Assembly: GCF_002911665.1 (NCBI RefSeq)
Contig: NZ_MTBP01000006.1
Coordinates: 1-64,000 of the forward strand
Direction: 5' to 3'
DNA: 64,000 nt
Source: Actinomadura rubteroloni
GTDB taxonomy: Bacteria > Actinomycetota > Actinomycetes > Streptosporangiales > Streptosporangiaceae
The stretch's first letter is position 1; the number at the start of each line of letters is the position of its first letter. Shown here one piece after another: positions 53,351 through 62,846 of this stretch. The notes beneath the pieces were generated by a model. It was not told where the DNA came from. It was given only the letters and a program-made list of their open reading frames with translations, and ran no database searches. The position numbers were made by a program, and so were the translations under genes.

Positions 53351-55111
53351 CTACTTCGTCACGCCCATGTTGAGGTAGTCGTACATGCCGCCGTAGCCCA
53401 GCGTGATGCCCACGTTCGTCGCGGTCTTCGGCCGGTACAGCAGCGCCTTGGCGTAGATCAGCGGCACGTCGACGGCCTGCTTCATCGCGGCCTCGTCGAT
53501 GTCGCCGTAGGCCTTGAGGCGCGCGGCCTCCTGGACGTTGGCGATCGCCGCGTCGAAGGCGTCGTTGATCTGCTTGTCGTCCAGCTCGGGCAGGTTGTTG
53601 CCGCCGGACGGCTTGATCGCGCGGCCGTCGATGATCTGCGACAGGAACCCGTAGCCGGTCGGCCAGTCCGCGGCCCACGCCATGAGCATCATGCCGATGC
53701 CGTGGTCGTGGACGTACTTCGGAGCGCCGACGTACTTGTTGAAGTAGTCGCCGGCCGGGAACTGGACGATGTCGACCTTGATGCCGACCTTCGTCAGGCC
53801 CTGCTGGATCGCCTGGGCCATCGCGACCTCCTTGGGCCGGTCGGACCGGGCGGAGATCTTGGTGGAGAAGCCGTTGGGCTGGCCGCACGCCGCCAGCTCC
53901 TGCTTGGCCTTGGCGATCGTGGCGTCGTCCAGGCCGCCGGCCTTCTTGTAGGTCTGCGGGTACAGGTCGAACTTGCGGTAGCCGGCGACCGACGGCGGCA
54001 GCAGCGTCGTCGCGAGGTCACCGCCGGCCAGCGGGCCTCCGTAGGCCGTCTGCGCGGCGACCTTGTCGGTGGCGTACTGGACCGCGGTCCGGCAGTGGAT
54101 GTTGTCGAGCGGCTTCACGTGGATGTTGAGCGACAGGAAGCGCAGGAAGCCCTGGAAGGGGTTGTCGGTGAAGCCCTTCTGGTTGCCCTGCAGCACCTTG
54201 CCCTGCGTGCCGCTCTGGACGCCGACGCCCGTGATGTCCATGTCGAGCTTGCCGGCCAGGAGCCGGTTGTCGATGTCATCGGGGTTCTGCTTGAGCTGCA
54301 GGTCGATCTTGTCCGGCAGCGCCTTGCGGATCGGGTCCGTCTTCTGGTCCCAGTACGTGTTGCGCGACAGCGTCATCGACTTGCCGCGGACGTAGCTGTC
54401 GACCTTGTACGCGCCCGACGAGACGATCTTCGACTCGTACTTCAGGCCCGTGTCCTTGGCCTTCGGCACCGGCATCGACTGCGACATCGCGGCCAGGTAG
54501 TCGAACTCCGCGAACGGCTTGGCCAGGTGGAAGACGATCGTCTGCGGGTCCGGGGTCTCGATGGACTTCAGGCCCGAGTCGCTCTTGTCCTTGTAGGGGC
54601 CCTTGTACGCGGGCGAGTTGTCCTGGAGGTAGGCCTTGAAGTACTTCGGGCCGAGCTGGAGCTCGTCGGAGTAGTTGCTGCGCTCGATGGCGTACTTGAC
54701 GTCCTGCGCCGTGACCGTGGTGCCGTCGTCGTACTTGACGCCGGTCCGCAGCTTGTACGTCCAGGTCTTGCCGCCGTCGCCCGGCGTGCCGAGGCTCGTG
54801 GCGAGGTCCGGGACGACCTTCAGCGTCTCCTGGCCCGCGCCCGGCGCCAGGGTCGTCAGGCCGCGCCCGTACAGGCGCGCGAAGTTCTGCGTCCAGGCGT
54901 AGTAGGTGTTGCCGGGGTCCGGGGAGTCGAAGTCGTCGGAGTCGGCCAGGCGGAGCGTGCCGCCCTTCGTGTCGGACGCGTTGACGACCTTGTTCACCGC
55001 GGCGTTGTAACCGGGTCCGCTGGATCCGCCCGACCCGCCGTTGCAGGCCGTCAGGGCCGCCCCGGTCACGAGCACGGCCGCAGCGGCCGCGAGGGGTCTG
55101 ATCTTCTTCAT
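53351..55111 (-). CDS. Oligopeptide-binding lipoprotein (OppA/DppA type)
   Basis: 586 residues from ATG 55111; GTG 55123 lies too close to the GAAGAG to be the start. Lipobox ALTAC with Cys23, then a Gly/Ser linker. The SBP_bac_5 fold is shown by GGTLRLADSDDFDSPDP, TWTYKLRTGVKYDDGT and LAKPFAEFDYL. It captures peptides or a related ligand (nickel and others are known in the family) and delivers them to the permeases. Confidence 0.94.
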   Translation of the reverse strand: MKKIRPLAAAAAVLVTGAALTACNGGSGGSSGPGYNAAVNKVVNASDTKGGTLRLADSDDFDSPDPGNTYYAWTQNFARLYGRGLTTLAPGAGQETLKVVPDLATSLGTPGDGGKTWTYKLRTGVKYDDGTTVTAQDVKYAIERSNYSDELQLGPKYFKAYLQDNSPAYKGPYKDKSDSGLKSIETPDPQTIVFHLAKPFAEFDYLAAMSQSMPVPKAKDTGLKYESKIVSSGAYKVDSYVRGKSMTLSRNTYWDQKTDPIRKALPDKIDLQLKQNPDDIDNRLLAGKLDMDITGVGVQSGTQGKVLQGNQKGFTDNPFQGFLRFLSLNIHVKPLDNIHCRTAVQYATDKVAAQTAYGGPLAGGDLATTLLPPSVAGYRKFDLYPQTYKKAGGLDDATIAKAKQELAACGQPNGFSTKISARSDRPKEVAMAQAIQQGLTKVGIKVDIVQFPAGDYFNKYVGAPKYVHDHGIGMMLMAWAADWPTGYGFLSQIIDGRAIKPSGGNNLPELDDKQINDAFDAAIANVQEAARLKAYGDIDEAAMKQAVDVPLIYAKALLYRPKTATNVGITLGYGGMYDYLNMGVTK

Positions 55112-55156
55112 GCGCAGGCGCACCTCTTCATTCGTGTGACAGGAAGAAAACCGGGG

Positions 55157-56149
55157 TCACTTGGCCCGGGGGTCGAGAGCGTCCCGCAGCCCGTCACCGA
55201 GGAGGTTGAAGGCGAGGACGGTGATGAAGATCGCCAGGCCCGGCACGATCATGTACATCGGGTCGGACGAGTAGATCGGCACCGCGAGCGTGAGCATCCC
55301 GCCCCACGACGGGGTCGGCGGGATCACCCCCACGCCGAGGAACGAGAGTGCTGCCTCGAAGAGGATGTTGGTCGGGATCAGCAGCGTCGAGTACACCAGG
55401 ATCGGCGCGACGAGGTTCGGCAGCAGCTCCTTGAACAGGATGTAGCCGTTGCGCGCGCCGAGGCTGCGCGCCGCGTCCACGAACTCCCGCTCGCGCAGCG
55501 ACAGCGTCTGCCCGCGGATGACGCGGCCGATGTACGGCCAGTTGAAGAAGCCGATCACGAAGACCAGGACGCTCACCCGGAGCCCGTTGCCCTTGAGCCC
55601 GAACGCGCCGTCGGAGACGACCCCGACGAGCGCGATCGCGAACAGCAGGAGCGGGAAGGCGAGGAACGCGTCCATCGCGCGGCTGATCACGGTGTCGACC
55701 CAGCGGCCGAAGTACCCGGCGGTGATGCCGAGGACGACGCCGATGACGACCGACAGCAGCGTCGCCAGGAACGCCACGAGCAGCGAGATCCGCGCCCCGT
55801 GGACGATGCGGGCGAGCATGTCGCGGCCGGTGCCGGGCTCGACGCCGAGCCAGTGCTCGCCCGAGATGCCGGTGTGCCAGATGCCGCTGTTGGGCCGGTT
55901 GTACGTCGGGTCGATCAGGTCCTGGTGGTAGGTCAGCGGGGACTGGACCAGGAACGGGCCGACGATCGCCACGACGATCAGCAGCACGACGATGACGCCG
56001 CCGGTGAGCGCGACCTTGTCGCGCCGCAGGCGGAGCCAGGCGATCTGGCCCAGGGACCGGCCCTGGATCTGTTTCGCCCCGACGCCCGCGAGGACGGCCT
56101 CGGGTTGCGCCTCGGACTCCGAACCGGACACCTCTAGGGGTGTGGTCAC
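55157..56149 (-). CDS. Oligopeptide ABC importer permease (OppC/DppC type)
   Basis: 330 residues from GTG 56149 after AGGAGGTAGGAAAGC. N-terminal cytoplasmic segment, six helices, and motif EREFVDAARSLGARNGYILFKELLPN for ATPase coupling. It ends GDGLRDALDPRAK. First gene of the importer operon, giving order C-A-B-D-F instead of the common A-B-C-D-F. Confidence 0.93.
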   Translation of the reverse strand: MTTPLEVSGSESEAQPEAVLAGVGAKQIQGRSLGQIAWLRLRRDKVALTGGVIVVLLIVVAIVGPFLVQSPLTYHQDLIDPTYNRPNSGIWHTGISGEHWLGVEPGTGRDMLARIVHGARISLLVAFLATLLSVVIGVVLGITAGYFGRWVDTVISRAMDAFLAFPLLLFAIALVGVVSDGAFGLKGNGLRVSVLVFVIGFFNWPYIGRVIRGQTLSLREREFVDAARSLGARNGYILFKELLPNLVAPILVYSTLLIPTNILFEAALSFLGVGVIPPTPSWGGMLTLAVPIYSSDPMYMIVPGLAIFITVLAFNLLGDGLRDALDPRAK

Positions 56150-56608
56150 GCTTTCCTACCTCCTACCGATCCGGCCGTGGTGCGGCACCGCCGCCGACGG
56201 CGCGCGGGCCGTCCGGCGACGGAGATCGTCCAGCGCCGTCCATGCCCGTCATGCCGCGTTTGCCGGAGGGATACCTCGTGCTTCGAGCACGACTGTCCAT
56301 CGACCGGGCGACGGACGCCAGTCCCCGTATCTGACTTGTGATCTCGTCGTCATCTCGGGCACACGCGTCCGACCGGCCTAACGGGTGAATCGCCCGAATA
56401 GTACGTTTGGTCACATCGATGCTTGGACCGTCCGAAGCCCGACAACGACAAGCTTTACCGATCCGAGTCCGTTCCGATATCAACCGTCCTCCGGACGGCG
56501 ATCTTCACCGGAAGAAACACGGCCGGGGCGCCGCCCGCGCGATCACGGGCGGCGCCCCGGCCGGGACGCCCTCGGAACCGGCCCCGCGACGGGACCGGAT
56601 CATGCGGT
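56150..56608 (-). promoter_or_regulatory. Upstream region of the oligopeptide importer operon, with dyad and terminator
   Basis: 459 bases without a supported gene. At 56276-56292 TCGTGCT-TCG-AGCACGA is a perfect 17-bp dyad 127 bases before the operon start, a candidate operator. At 56521-56562 a 17-bp hairpin with an 8-base loop ends the next gene upstream (minus strand), followed by a T-rich stretch on that strand. I could not place the promoter boxes. Confidence 0.5.
56521..56562 (-). terminator. Terminator hairpin of the small membrane protein gene
   Basis: Perfect 17-bp stem (56521-56537 with 56546-56562), loop of eight bases; on the minus strand the sequence after it is T-rich (GTGTTTCTTCC complementing 56510-56520). 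Confidence 0.85.
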
Positions 56609-57031
56609 CTAGCTGATGCCGCGGTTGCGCAGGATCTCCTCGATCTCCGCCAGCTCGGGGTCCCCGCCGTCGCGCCGCGCGGGCGGCTCCACCGCGCCGC
56701 GTCCGCCGCCGCCGGCCTGCGGGCGCGCCTTCTTCCCTGCGGGCGCCTCCGCGGGCGCCGCGCCCGCGCGCCGGCTCAGCATCGCGCCGGACGACAGGTA
56801 GAGCACCACGGCGAGCCCGGCCACGCCCACGCCGATCCACTTGACGGGGCTGAACGCCAGGTCGACGAAGAACTCCGTCACGCCCGTCATGGCCGCCGCG
56901 AGCGGCACCAGCGCCAGCGACGCGCCGCGCAGGCCCGTCGCCGCGCCCCGGCGGCGGTGGACGCCCCAGCTCGCGACGAGCCCGAGGATCGTCACCCCGA
57001 GGCTGATCGCGAAGATCATCGCGTCGCTCAT
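56609..57031 (-). CDS. Conserved small membrane protein
   Basis: 140 residues. Three hydrophobic segments (about residues 4-22, 36-55 and 62-82), then a basic/proline-rich linker and an acidic C-terminal helix (DPELAEIEEILRNRGIS). Similar proteins occur in actinomycetes, but I know no function. It is followed by a strong terminator, so it is probably expressed alone. Confidence 0.7.
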   Translation of the reverse strand: MSDAMIFAISLGVTILGLVASWGVHRRRGAATGLRGASLALVPLAAAMTGVTEFFVDLAFSPVKWIGVGVAGLAVVLYLSSGAMLSRRAGAAPAEAPAGKKARPQAGGGGRGAVEPPARRDGGDPELAEIEEILRNRGIS

Positions 57032-57207
57032 CCCGGCCCCTCACTCCGAACGGCTGTGCTCTCCCCCATGCTCACACCGTACGCGGCCGGGATACTCCTT
57101 CCCAGGGACGGTTCGGAGCCGTCCGCGCCTCATCCTCCGGCGGGATGCCGACCCCGAGACGGGTGATCACGGGGAGGTAACGACAAGGTGGCGGGGAGGT
57201 CTCGGGA

Positions 57208-57873
57208 TCAGGGCGAGGGCACCAGGGAGCGCAGGAACGCCAGGTCCACGTCCCGCAGCGACGCCACGACCGTCCGGCCCGGCGCCGCCGCGACCGGCAG
57301 GAGGCTCGGCACCGCGACCGTCGCGCAGCCCGCCGCCTCCGCCGCCGCGAGCCCGTTCGGGGAGTCCTCCAGGACGACGCACGCGCGCGGGTCGGCGCCG
57401 AGCCGCGCCGCCGCCGTCCGGTACGGCTCGGGGTCGGGCTTGGTGCGCGCCACCTCGTCGCCCGCGACCGTCACCGCGAAGTGCTCGCGCCCGATCGCGT
57501 CCAGCACCGGTTCGATGAGCCGCCGGTGGCTGGAGGACACCAGCGCCGCCGGGACGCCCGCCGCGCGGACCTCGGCCAGCAGCTCCTTCGCGCCCGGCAG
57601 CAGCGGGACGGCCGCGCCCAGCCGCTCGGCCATGCCGTCCAGCAGCCACGCCCCGACGGTCGCGGCCGGGACGTCCGCACCGGTCAGCTCCAGCATGTAG
57701 GCGACCGCGCCGGCCAGCGAGCCGCCGACGAGCGCGTGCTGGTGCTCCTCGGTCCACCGGCCGCCGAGCCGGGCGACGACCTCGAACTCGACCTCCAGCC
57801 ACAGCCGCTCGGAGTCGATGAGCAGGCCGTCCATGTCGAACAGGACGGCCCGCAGCGCGCCGGGACCCTGCAC
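57208..57873 (-). CDS. HAD family phosphatase (beta-phosphoglucomutase-like)
   Basis: 221 residues from GTG 57873 after GAGGAGGAACCCCC. Motif I VLFDMDGLLID (nucleophile and general acid Asp), motif II VSSSHRR, motif III Lys in ARTKPDPEPY and motif IV VLEDSPNGLAAA. The cap domain is helical as in subfamily I. It probably dephosphorylates a sugar phosphate or is a mutase; the substrate is unknown. Confidence 0.9.
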   Translation of the reverse strand: MQGPGALRAVLFDMDGLLIDSERLWLEVEFEVVARLGGRWTEEHQHALVGGSLAGAVAYMLELTGADVPAATVGAWLLDGMAERLGAAVPLLPGAKELLAEVRAAGVPAALVSSSHRRLIEPVLDAIGREHFAVTVAGDEVARTKPDPEPYRTAAARLGADPRACVVLEDSPNGLAAAEAAGCATVAVPSLLPVAAAPGRTVVASLRDVDLAFLRSLVPSP

Positions 57874-58184
57874 GGGGGTTCCTCCTCGGGGGACGGAAAG
57901 GGACCCCCGAGGATAGATCACGTGTTGAAGTACTGGCCTCCGGGTGATGGACGCCGAGCGCGTCCGCCGACTGCTCGGGGACGAGCCGCAACTCATGATC
58001 ACCGTGGACTTCTGCCGCGTTCCCGGCGAGCCCGGCGCGAGGACACCGGTCGCGGAGTGCTCATGCCGCGCCAGTTTATTTGGAGCGGCCCCCGGTCCCC
58101 TGTGACGTCCCGCGCCCGTTCTGGCGCACCGGGCAACAGACCGATAACGTGCCCCTCCCAGACTACTTACCGGTAAGGAGCGGC
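57874..58184. promoter_or_regulatory. Divergent spacer before the universal stress protein gene
   Basis: 311 bases without a gene I can support. A 12-bp perfect palindrome CTTACCGGTAAG (58166-58177) overlaps the AAGGAG ribosome site of the stress protein and could be an operator or an RNA structure hiding that site. A 52-codon frame at 57947-58105 has no ribosome site and is not called. Confidence 0.4.
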
Positions 58185-58646
58185 ATGAGCGCGTACCGCA
58201 CCATTCTCGTCGGCACCGACGGCTCGAAAACCTCGTTCCGCGCGGTCGACCGGGCCGCCCAGCTTGCCGCCGCGACCGGCGCCACGCTGCTGCTCGCGTC
58301 CGCGTACAACCCGATGTCGGAGAAGGAGCGGCTGAACGCCGCCGACCGGCTCGGCGACCTGGCCTACAAGGTCCAGGGCGCCACGCCCGCCGAGGACGCC
58401 CTGCGCGCCGCGCGGGAGCGGGCCGTCGCGGCCGGCGCCAAGGACATCGAGGAGGTCGCGCGGGAGGGCGACGCGGTGGACGTCATCGCGAGCATCGCCC
58501 GGGACCGCGAGGCCGACCTCGTCGTCGTCGGGAACCGCGGCCTGAACTCGCTGGCCGGGCGGATCCTCGGGTCCGTCCCGGCGAACCTGTCGCACCGGTC
58601 GCCCTGCGACGTGCTGATCGTCCACACCACCGACGGCAAGCGCTGA
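58185..58646 (+). CDS. Universal stress protein (UspA family)
   Basis: 153 residues; ATG 58185 after TAAGGAGCGGC. Motif TILVGTDGSKTS at the N-terminus and the ATP-binding loop VVVGNRGLNSLAGRILGSVPANL near the C-terminus (G-2x-G-9x-G-S) are intact, so it likely binds ATP. Single domain. Usp proteins accumulate under stress or dormancy. A very long terminator hairpin follows. Confidence 0.93.
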   Translation: MSAYRTILVGTDGSKTSFRAVDRAAQLAAATGATLLLASAYNPMSEKERLNAADRLGDLAYKVQGATPAEDALRAARERAVAAGAKDIEEVAREGDAVDVIASIARDREADLVVVGNRGLNSLAGRILGSVPANLSHRSPCDVLIVHTTDGKR

Positions 58647-58668
58647 GCGGACCCGACCGCCGCCCCGG

Positions 58669-58719
58669 CCCCGTCGTCGGGCCGCCCGGACACCGCGTCC
58701 GGGCCGCCCGACGACGGGG
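58669..58719 (+). terminator. Long terminator hairpin after the universal stress protein gene
   Basis: Two 23-base arms (58669-58691 and 58697-58719) pair at 22 of 23 positions around a 5-base loop; the single mismatch is C-C. No U-run follows. Confidence 0.85.
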
Positions 58720-58829
58720 TGGGTCGCTCCGCGAGGACGTAGGCTGGCCATCACCGATCTTGCGCGGCGGCCCCCGGAAATACCGCGCCGTCCGGTGACG
58801 CTGTACCCGACGTCGGAAGGAGGCAGCGC

Positions 58830-59672
58830 GTGGTCGAACTGGAGAGCGTGCCTGAACTGGTCGATCCGGTCGTCGTGGCCGCCTTTGAAGGGTGGAACGA
58901 CGCGGGAGAGTCCGCGAGCGGGGTCGTCCGGCACCTCGCGGCGAGCTGGGAGTCCACTCCCATCGCCGAACTCGACCCGGACGACTACTACGACTTCCAG
59001 GTGACCCGGCCGGTCGTGGAGATGACCGACGGCGAGAGCCGCGGGATCTCCTGGCCCACGACCCGGGTGTCCTGGGCGCGGCTCCCCACCGGACGGGACG
59101 TCGTGCTCGTCCACGGGATCGAGCCGAACATGCGGTGGCGCTCGTTCTGCGCCGAGCTGGTCGGGCTGATGCTGGAGCTGGACGTGACGAAGGTCGTCCT
59201 GCTCGGGGCGCTGCTGGCCGACGCGCCGCACACCCGTCCGGTGCCGGTGACGGGGTCGGCGTCCGAGCCCGGCCTGATCACCACGCTCAGCCTGGAGCCG
59301 ACGCGCTACGAGGGGCCGACGGGGATCCTCGGCGTCCTGCAGGACGCGTGCGCCAAGGCCGACCTCAGCACGGTCGCGCTGTGGGCGGCGGTGCCGCACT
59401 ACGTCGCGCAGCCGCCGTCCCCGAAGGCGACGCTCGCTCTGGTCCGCCGCGTGGAGGACCTCCTGGACATCACCGTCCCGCTCGGGGAACTCCCCGAGGA
59501 GGCGCGGGCCTGGGAGAACGGCGTCAACGAGCTGGCCGAGGAGGACTCCGAGGTCGCCGAGTACGTCCGGACGCTGGAGGAGCAGAAGGACGCCGCCGAC
59601 CTGCCCGAGGCCACCGGCGACGCCATCGCCCGCGACTTCGAGCGGTACCTGCGCCGCCGCGACGCGGGCTGA
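58830..59672 (+). CDS. PAC2 family protein
   Basis: 280 residues from GTG 58830 after GGAAGGAGGCAGC. PAC2 fold signatures are VVVAAFEGWNDAGESAS at the start and VVLLGALLADAPHTRPVPVTG in the middle. PAC2 proteins are related to proteasome-assembly chaperone 2 of eukaryotes. In actinomycetes the role is unproven. The gene is usually near mshC, as here, and the proteasome genes are 17 kb away. Confidence 0.9.
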   Translation: MVELESVPELVDPVVVAAFEGWNDAGESASGVVRHLAASWESTPIAELDPDDYYDFQVTRPVVEMTDGESRGISWPTTRVSWARLPTGRDVVLVHGIEPNMRWRSFCAELVGLMLELDVTKVVLLGALLADAPHTRPVPVTGSASEPGLITTLSLEPTRYEGPTGILGVLQDACAKADLSTVALWAAVPHYVAQPPSPKATLALVRRVEDLLDITVPLGELPEEARAWENGVNELAEEDSEVAEYVRTLEEQKDAADLPEATGDAIARDFERYLRRRDAG

Positions 59673-59770
59673 CGGCCGCCGGGAGTTATTGACAGCGGGT
59701 CGAAGAGGGGCTTGCGGGCGTCCGCCGGGTGCGCGACGATGCCGGGACCGCACCCGGCGGAAGGACCGCG

Positions 59771-60592
59771 ATGACCGCTCCCGTCCCCGACCGCGCCGTG
59801 CTGCGGAGGCTGGCCGCCGAGCCCGCCGTGATGCTCGCCGCCGGCCGCGCGCTGCTGCTGCAGGTCGCGCACCCGGCCGTCGCGCGGGGCGTCGCCGAGC
59901 ACAGCGACATGCGGGACCGTCCGCTGGACCGGCTGTTCGGGACGCTGGACTTCCTCGCCATCGTCGCGTTCGGCGAGCAGGACGAGGCCGAACGGCTCGG
60001 GCGCGGGATCCGCCGCCTCCACGAGCGCGTCACCGGGCCCGGGTACTCGGGCAACGACCCCGATCTCCAGGTGTGGGTGAACGCCACCCTCACCGACGCG
60101 GCGCTGTACGTCCACGAGGAGATCCTCGGCTCCCCCGGCGGCGACCTGTCGGGCGCCTACGTCGAGCAGGCCCGGTACGTCGCGGACGTGCTCGGCTGCC
60201 CGCCCGGCGCGCAGCCCGCCGACCTCCCGGCGTTCCGCGCCTATATGGACCGCATGATCGGCTCGCTGGAGGTCACCGACGACGGACGCGCGGTCGCCCG
60301 CGCCGTCCTGCGGGCGCGCAAGCTGTGGTGGCTGTGGCCCGGACTGTGGCTGTTCCGGTTCATCACGACCGGGGTGCTGCCGCCGCGCGTCCGGGAGCAG
60401 TACGGGCTGCCGTGGGGGCCGCGCCGGGAGCGGTTCCTGTGGTTCCTGCTGCGGACGGGCGCGTTCTTCTACCGGCTCGTCCCGGGGCCGCTGCGCCGCG
60501 CGGGCGCGCCGCTGGCGCTGTGGCGGGCGCGGCGGCGGATGGCGCGCCGGGCCCGCAGGTCGGCGGACGCGGCGGCGCGGGCCGCCGCGTGA
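59771..60592 (+). CDS. MpaB/rubber-oxygenase family protein (DUF2236)
   Basis: 273 residues; ATG 59771 after GGAAGGACC. The DUF2236 core is shown by LLLQVAHPAVARGVAEHS (candidate haem-ligand His), TLDFLAIVAFGEQDEAERLGR, and DLQVWVNATLTDAALYVHE. Family members such as Lcp latex oxygenase and MpaB are haem oxygenases. The C-terminal tail is strongly basic. The substrate is unknown. It is convergent with mshC, seven bases apart. Confidence 0.87.
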   Translation: MTAPVPDRAVLRRLAAEPAVMLAAGRALLLQVAHPAVARGVAEHSDMRDRPLDRLFGTLDFLAIVAFGEQDEAERLGRGIRRLHERVTGPGYSGNDPDLQVWVNATLTDAALYVHEEILGSPGGDLSGAYVEQARYVADVLGCPPGAQPADLPAFRAYMDRMIGSLEVTDDGRAVARAVLRARKLWWLWPGLWLFRFITTGVLPPRVREQYGLPWGPRRERFLWFLLRTGAFFYRLVPGPLRRAGAPLALWRARRRMARRARRSADAAARAAA

Positions 60593-60599
60593 CCGGCCG

Positions 60600-61829
60600 C
60601 TAGAGCGCGATGCCGAGCAGCGCGTCGGCGACGGCGCGGATCCGGGCGGGCGCGCCGGAGTCGGTTCCCTCGCCGTCGGCCCAGCGGTCCAGCGCGGCGA
60701 GCGCGCCGGGCGCGTCGAGGTCGTCGGCGAGGCGGGCGCGGACCTCGGCGGCCGTCGCGGCGGCGTCCGGGCCGGCCGGACGCGCGACCGCCGCCCGCCA
60801 CCGCTCCAGCCGCTCCTGCGCGGCCGTCAGGTCGGCGCCCGTCCACTCCCAGTCCGACCGGTAGTGGTGGGCGAGCAGCGCCAGCCGGATCGCCATCGGG
60901 TCCGTGCCGTCGTTGCGCAGCCGGGAGACGAAGACGAGGTTTCCGCGCGACTTGGACATCTTCTCGCCGTCCAGCGCGACCATGCCCGCGTGGACGTAGG
61001 CGCGGGCGTGCGGACGCTCCCCGGTGGCGACCTGCGCGTGCGCGGCGCTCATCTCGTGGTGCGGGAACGCCAGGTCCGAACCGCCGCCCTCCACATCGAA
61101 GGCCATCCCGAGGTGTTCGAGCGAGATCGCCGAGCACTCGACGTGCCAGCCGGGACGCCCGACGCCGAACGGCGACTCCCAGCCGGGCTCGCCGGGGCGC
61201 CGCGCCAGCCACAGCAGCGCGTCCAGCGGGTCCCGCTTGCCGGGACGGTCCGGGTCGCCGCCGCGCTCGGCGAAGACCGGCGCCATCGCCGTCCGGTCCA
61301 GGCCGCTGACCTCGCCGAACGCCGGGTCGGCCGCGACGGGGAAGTAGATGTCGCCGTCCAGTTCGTAGGCGGCGTCCTTGGCGCGCAGCTTCTCGACCAT
61401 CTCCACGACCAGCGGGATCGCCTCGACCGCCCCGACGTACTGGGCGGGCGGCAGGATCCGCAGCGCGGCCATGTCGGTGCGGAACAGCTCGATCTCGCGG
61501 TCGGCGAGCGCCCGCCAGTCCTCGCCGGTCCGCTCGGCACGTTCCAGCAGCGGGTCGTCCACATCGGTGGCGTTCTGGACGTAGTGGACGTCGTGCCCGA
61601 GGTCCCGCCAGACCCGGTTGACCAGGTCGAACGCCAGATACGTATTGGCGTGCCCGAGATGCGTCGCGTCGTAGGGGGTGATCCCGCAGACGTACATCCG
61701 CGCCGTCGGGCCGGGCCCGGTCGCGCGGACGGCGCCCGTCCCCGTGTCGTACAGGTGCAGCGGCCCGGTCGCCGCGGGGAGCCCGGCGGCGGTGAGACGG
61801 GGGACTTCGGGAGCGGACCACGATCGCAT
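60600..61829 (-). CDS. mshC: Mycothiol ligase MshC (cysteine:glucosaminyl-inositol ligase)
   Basis: 409 residues. It is a class I cysteinyl-tRNA-synthetase-like enzyme with zinc-site Cys in [10 protein letters not shown], the HIGH-type [19 protein letters not shown] and KMSKSRGN. It lacks the tRNA-binding extension of CysS, which separates the two. It joins Cys to GlcN-Ins with ATP in mycothiol synthesis. Mycothiol is restricted to actinomycetes. Confidence 0.95.
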   Translation of the reverse strand: MRSWSAPEVPRLTAAGLPAATGPLHLYDTGTGAVRATGPGPTARMYVCGITPYDATHLGHANTYLAFDLVNRVWRDLGHDVHYVQNATDVDDPLLERAERTGEDWRALADREIELFRTDMAALRILPPAQYVGAVEAIPLVVEMVEKLRAKDAAYELDGDIYFPVAADPAFGEVSGLDRTAMAPVFAERGGDPDRPGKRDPLDALLWLARRPGEPGWESPFGVGRPGWHVECSAISLEHLGMAFDVEGGGSDLAFPHHEMSAAHAQVATGERPHARAYVHAGMVALDGEKMSKSRGNLVFVSRLRNDGTDPMAIRLALLAHHYRSDWEWTGADLTAAQERLERWRAAVARPAGPDAAATAAEVRARLADDLDAPGALAALDRWADGEGTDSGAPARIRAVADALLGIAL

Positions 61830-61897
61830 GAGCCGAGCTTATCCGTGGCCGACTCGCGCCGTTAAGCCGAGATCGTTCCTCCGGCCGCGCACGCCGC

Positions 61898-62842
61898 TCA
61901 CGCCAGCCGGACGCGCGGATCCAGGAACGAGTAGCCGATGTCGACCAGCAGGTTCGCCGCCACGACGAACACCGTCACGACCAGCGTCACCCCGATGATC
62001 ACCGGGGTGTCGCCGAGCGCGATGGACTGGTAGACGAGCTGGCCGACGCCCTGGAGCCCGAACACCTTCTCGGTGACGATCGTGGACCCGATGAGCGCGC
62101 CGAGGTCGATGCCGAACTGGGTGACGACCGGCGTCAGCGCCGCCCGCAGCCCGTGCCGGTACACCACGCGGCGCTCCGACAGGCCCTTGGCGCGGGCCGT
62201 CCGGATGTAGTCCTCGCCGAGGACGTCCAGCATCGACCCGCGCGTCAGCCGCGTGTACGTCGCGATCATCAGGAACGCCAGCGCGATCCACGGCAGGACC
62301 ATGCGCTGGAGGAAGTGCTCCTGCAGCGGCGGCCCGGCCTCGAACCAGTGGATCCCGGCCAGGCCGAGTTCGGTGGAGAACAGGAACAGGAGCACCAGCG
62401 CCATCACGAACGGCGGCGTGGACAGGCCGACCAGCACGAACACCGTCGCGACGCGGTCGCCGAGGCCGCGCGCCCGCGTCGCGCTGAACACGCCCGTCGC
62501 GACACCGCCGATGAACCACAGGACGCCCGCGCCGAACACCAGCCACAGCGTCGTCGGGAGCCGGTCGGCGATCAGCGACGTCACCGACGTCCCGTTGACG
62601 TAGGAGTCGCCGAGGTCGCCGCGCACCAGCCGGCCGAGCCACTGCCCGTACTGGACGATCGCGGGCTGGTCCAGGCCGAGGTTGCGGCGGATCTGCGCGA
62701 GCGTGTCGGTGGTCGCGCGCGGGCCGCCGATGACGCGCTCGACCGGCACCGGCGACACGTGCAGGAACACGAACACGAGCGTCGACACGAGCCACAGCAC
62801 GAGGACGGCGTACAGCAGCCTGCGGATCACGAAACGCAGCAC
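61898..62842 (-). CDS. Second oligopeptide ABC importer, permease (OppB/DppB type)
   Basis: 314 residues from GTG 62842. Six helices, coupling motif [24 protein letters not shown] and C-terminus DPRVRLA. Four bases follow the stop of the C-type permease. No binding protein or ATPase follows within 68 bases, and mshC is next on the same strand, so it closes this operon. Confidence 0.93.
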   Translation of the reverse strand: MLRFVIRRLLYAVLVLWLVSTLVFVFLHVSPVPVERVIGGPRATTDTLAQIRRNLGLDQPAIVQYGQWLGRLVRGDLGDSYVNGTSVTSLIADRLPTTLWLVFGAGVLWFIGGVATGVFSATRARGLGDRVATVFVLVGLSTPPFVMALVLLFLFSTELGLAGIHWFEAGPPLQEHFLQRMVLPWIALAFLMIATYTRLTRGSMLDVLGEDYIRTARAKGLSERRVVYRHGLRAALTPVVTQFGIDLGALIGSTIVTEKVFGLQGVGQLVYQSIALGDTPVIIGVTLVVTVFVVAANLLVDIGYSFLDPRVRLA

Positions 62843-62846
62843 GGGG

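Noticed and set aside
57947-58105. 52-codon frame before the universal stress protein gene
   Set aside because: No ribosome site, no recognisable sequence, and short enough to be chance.
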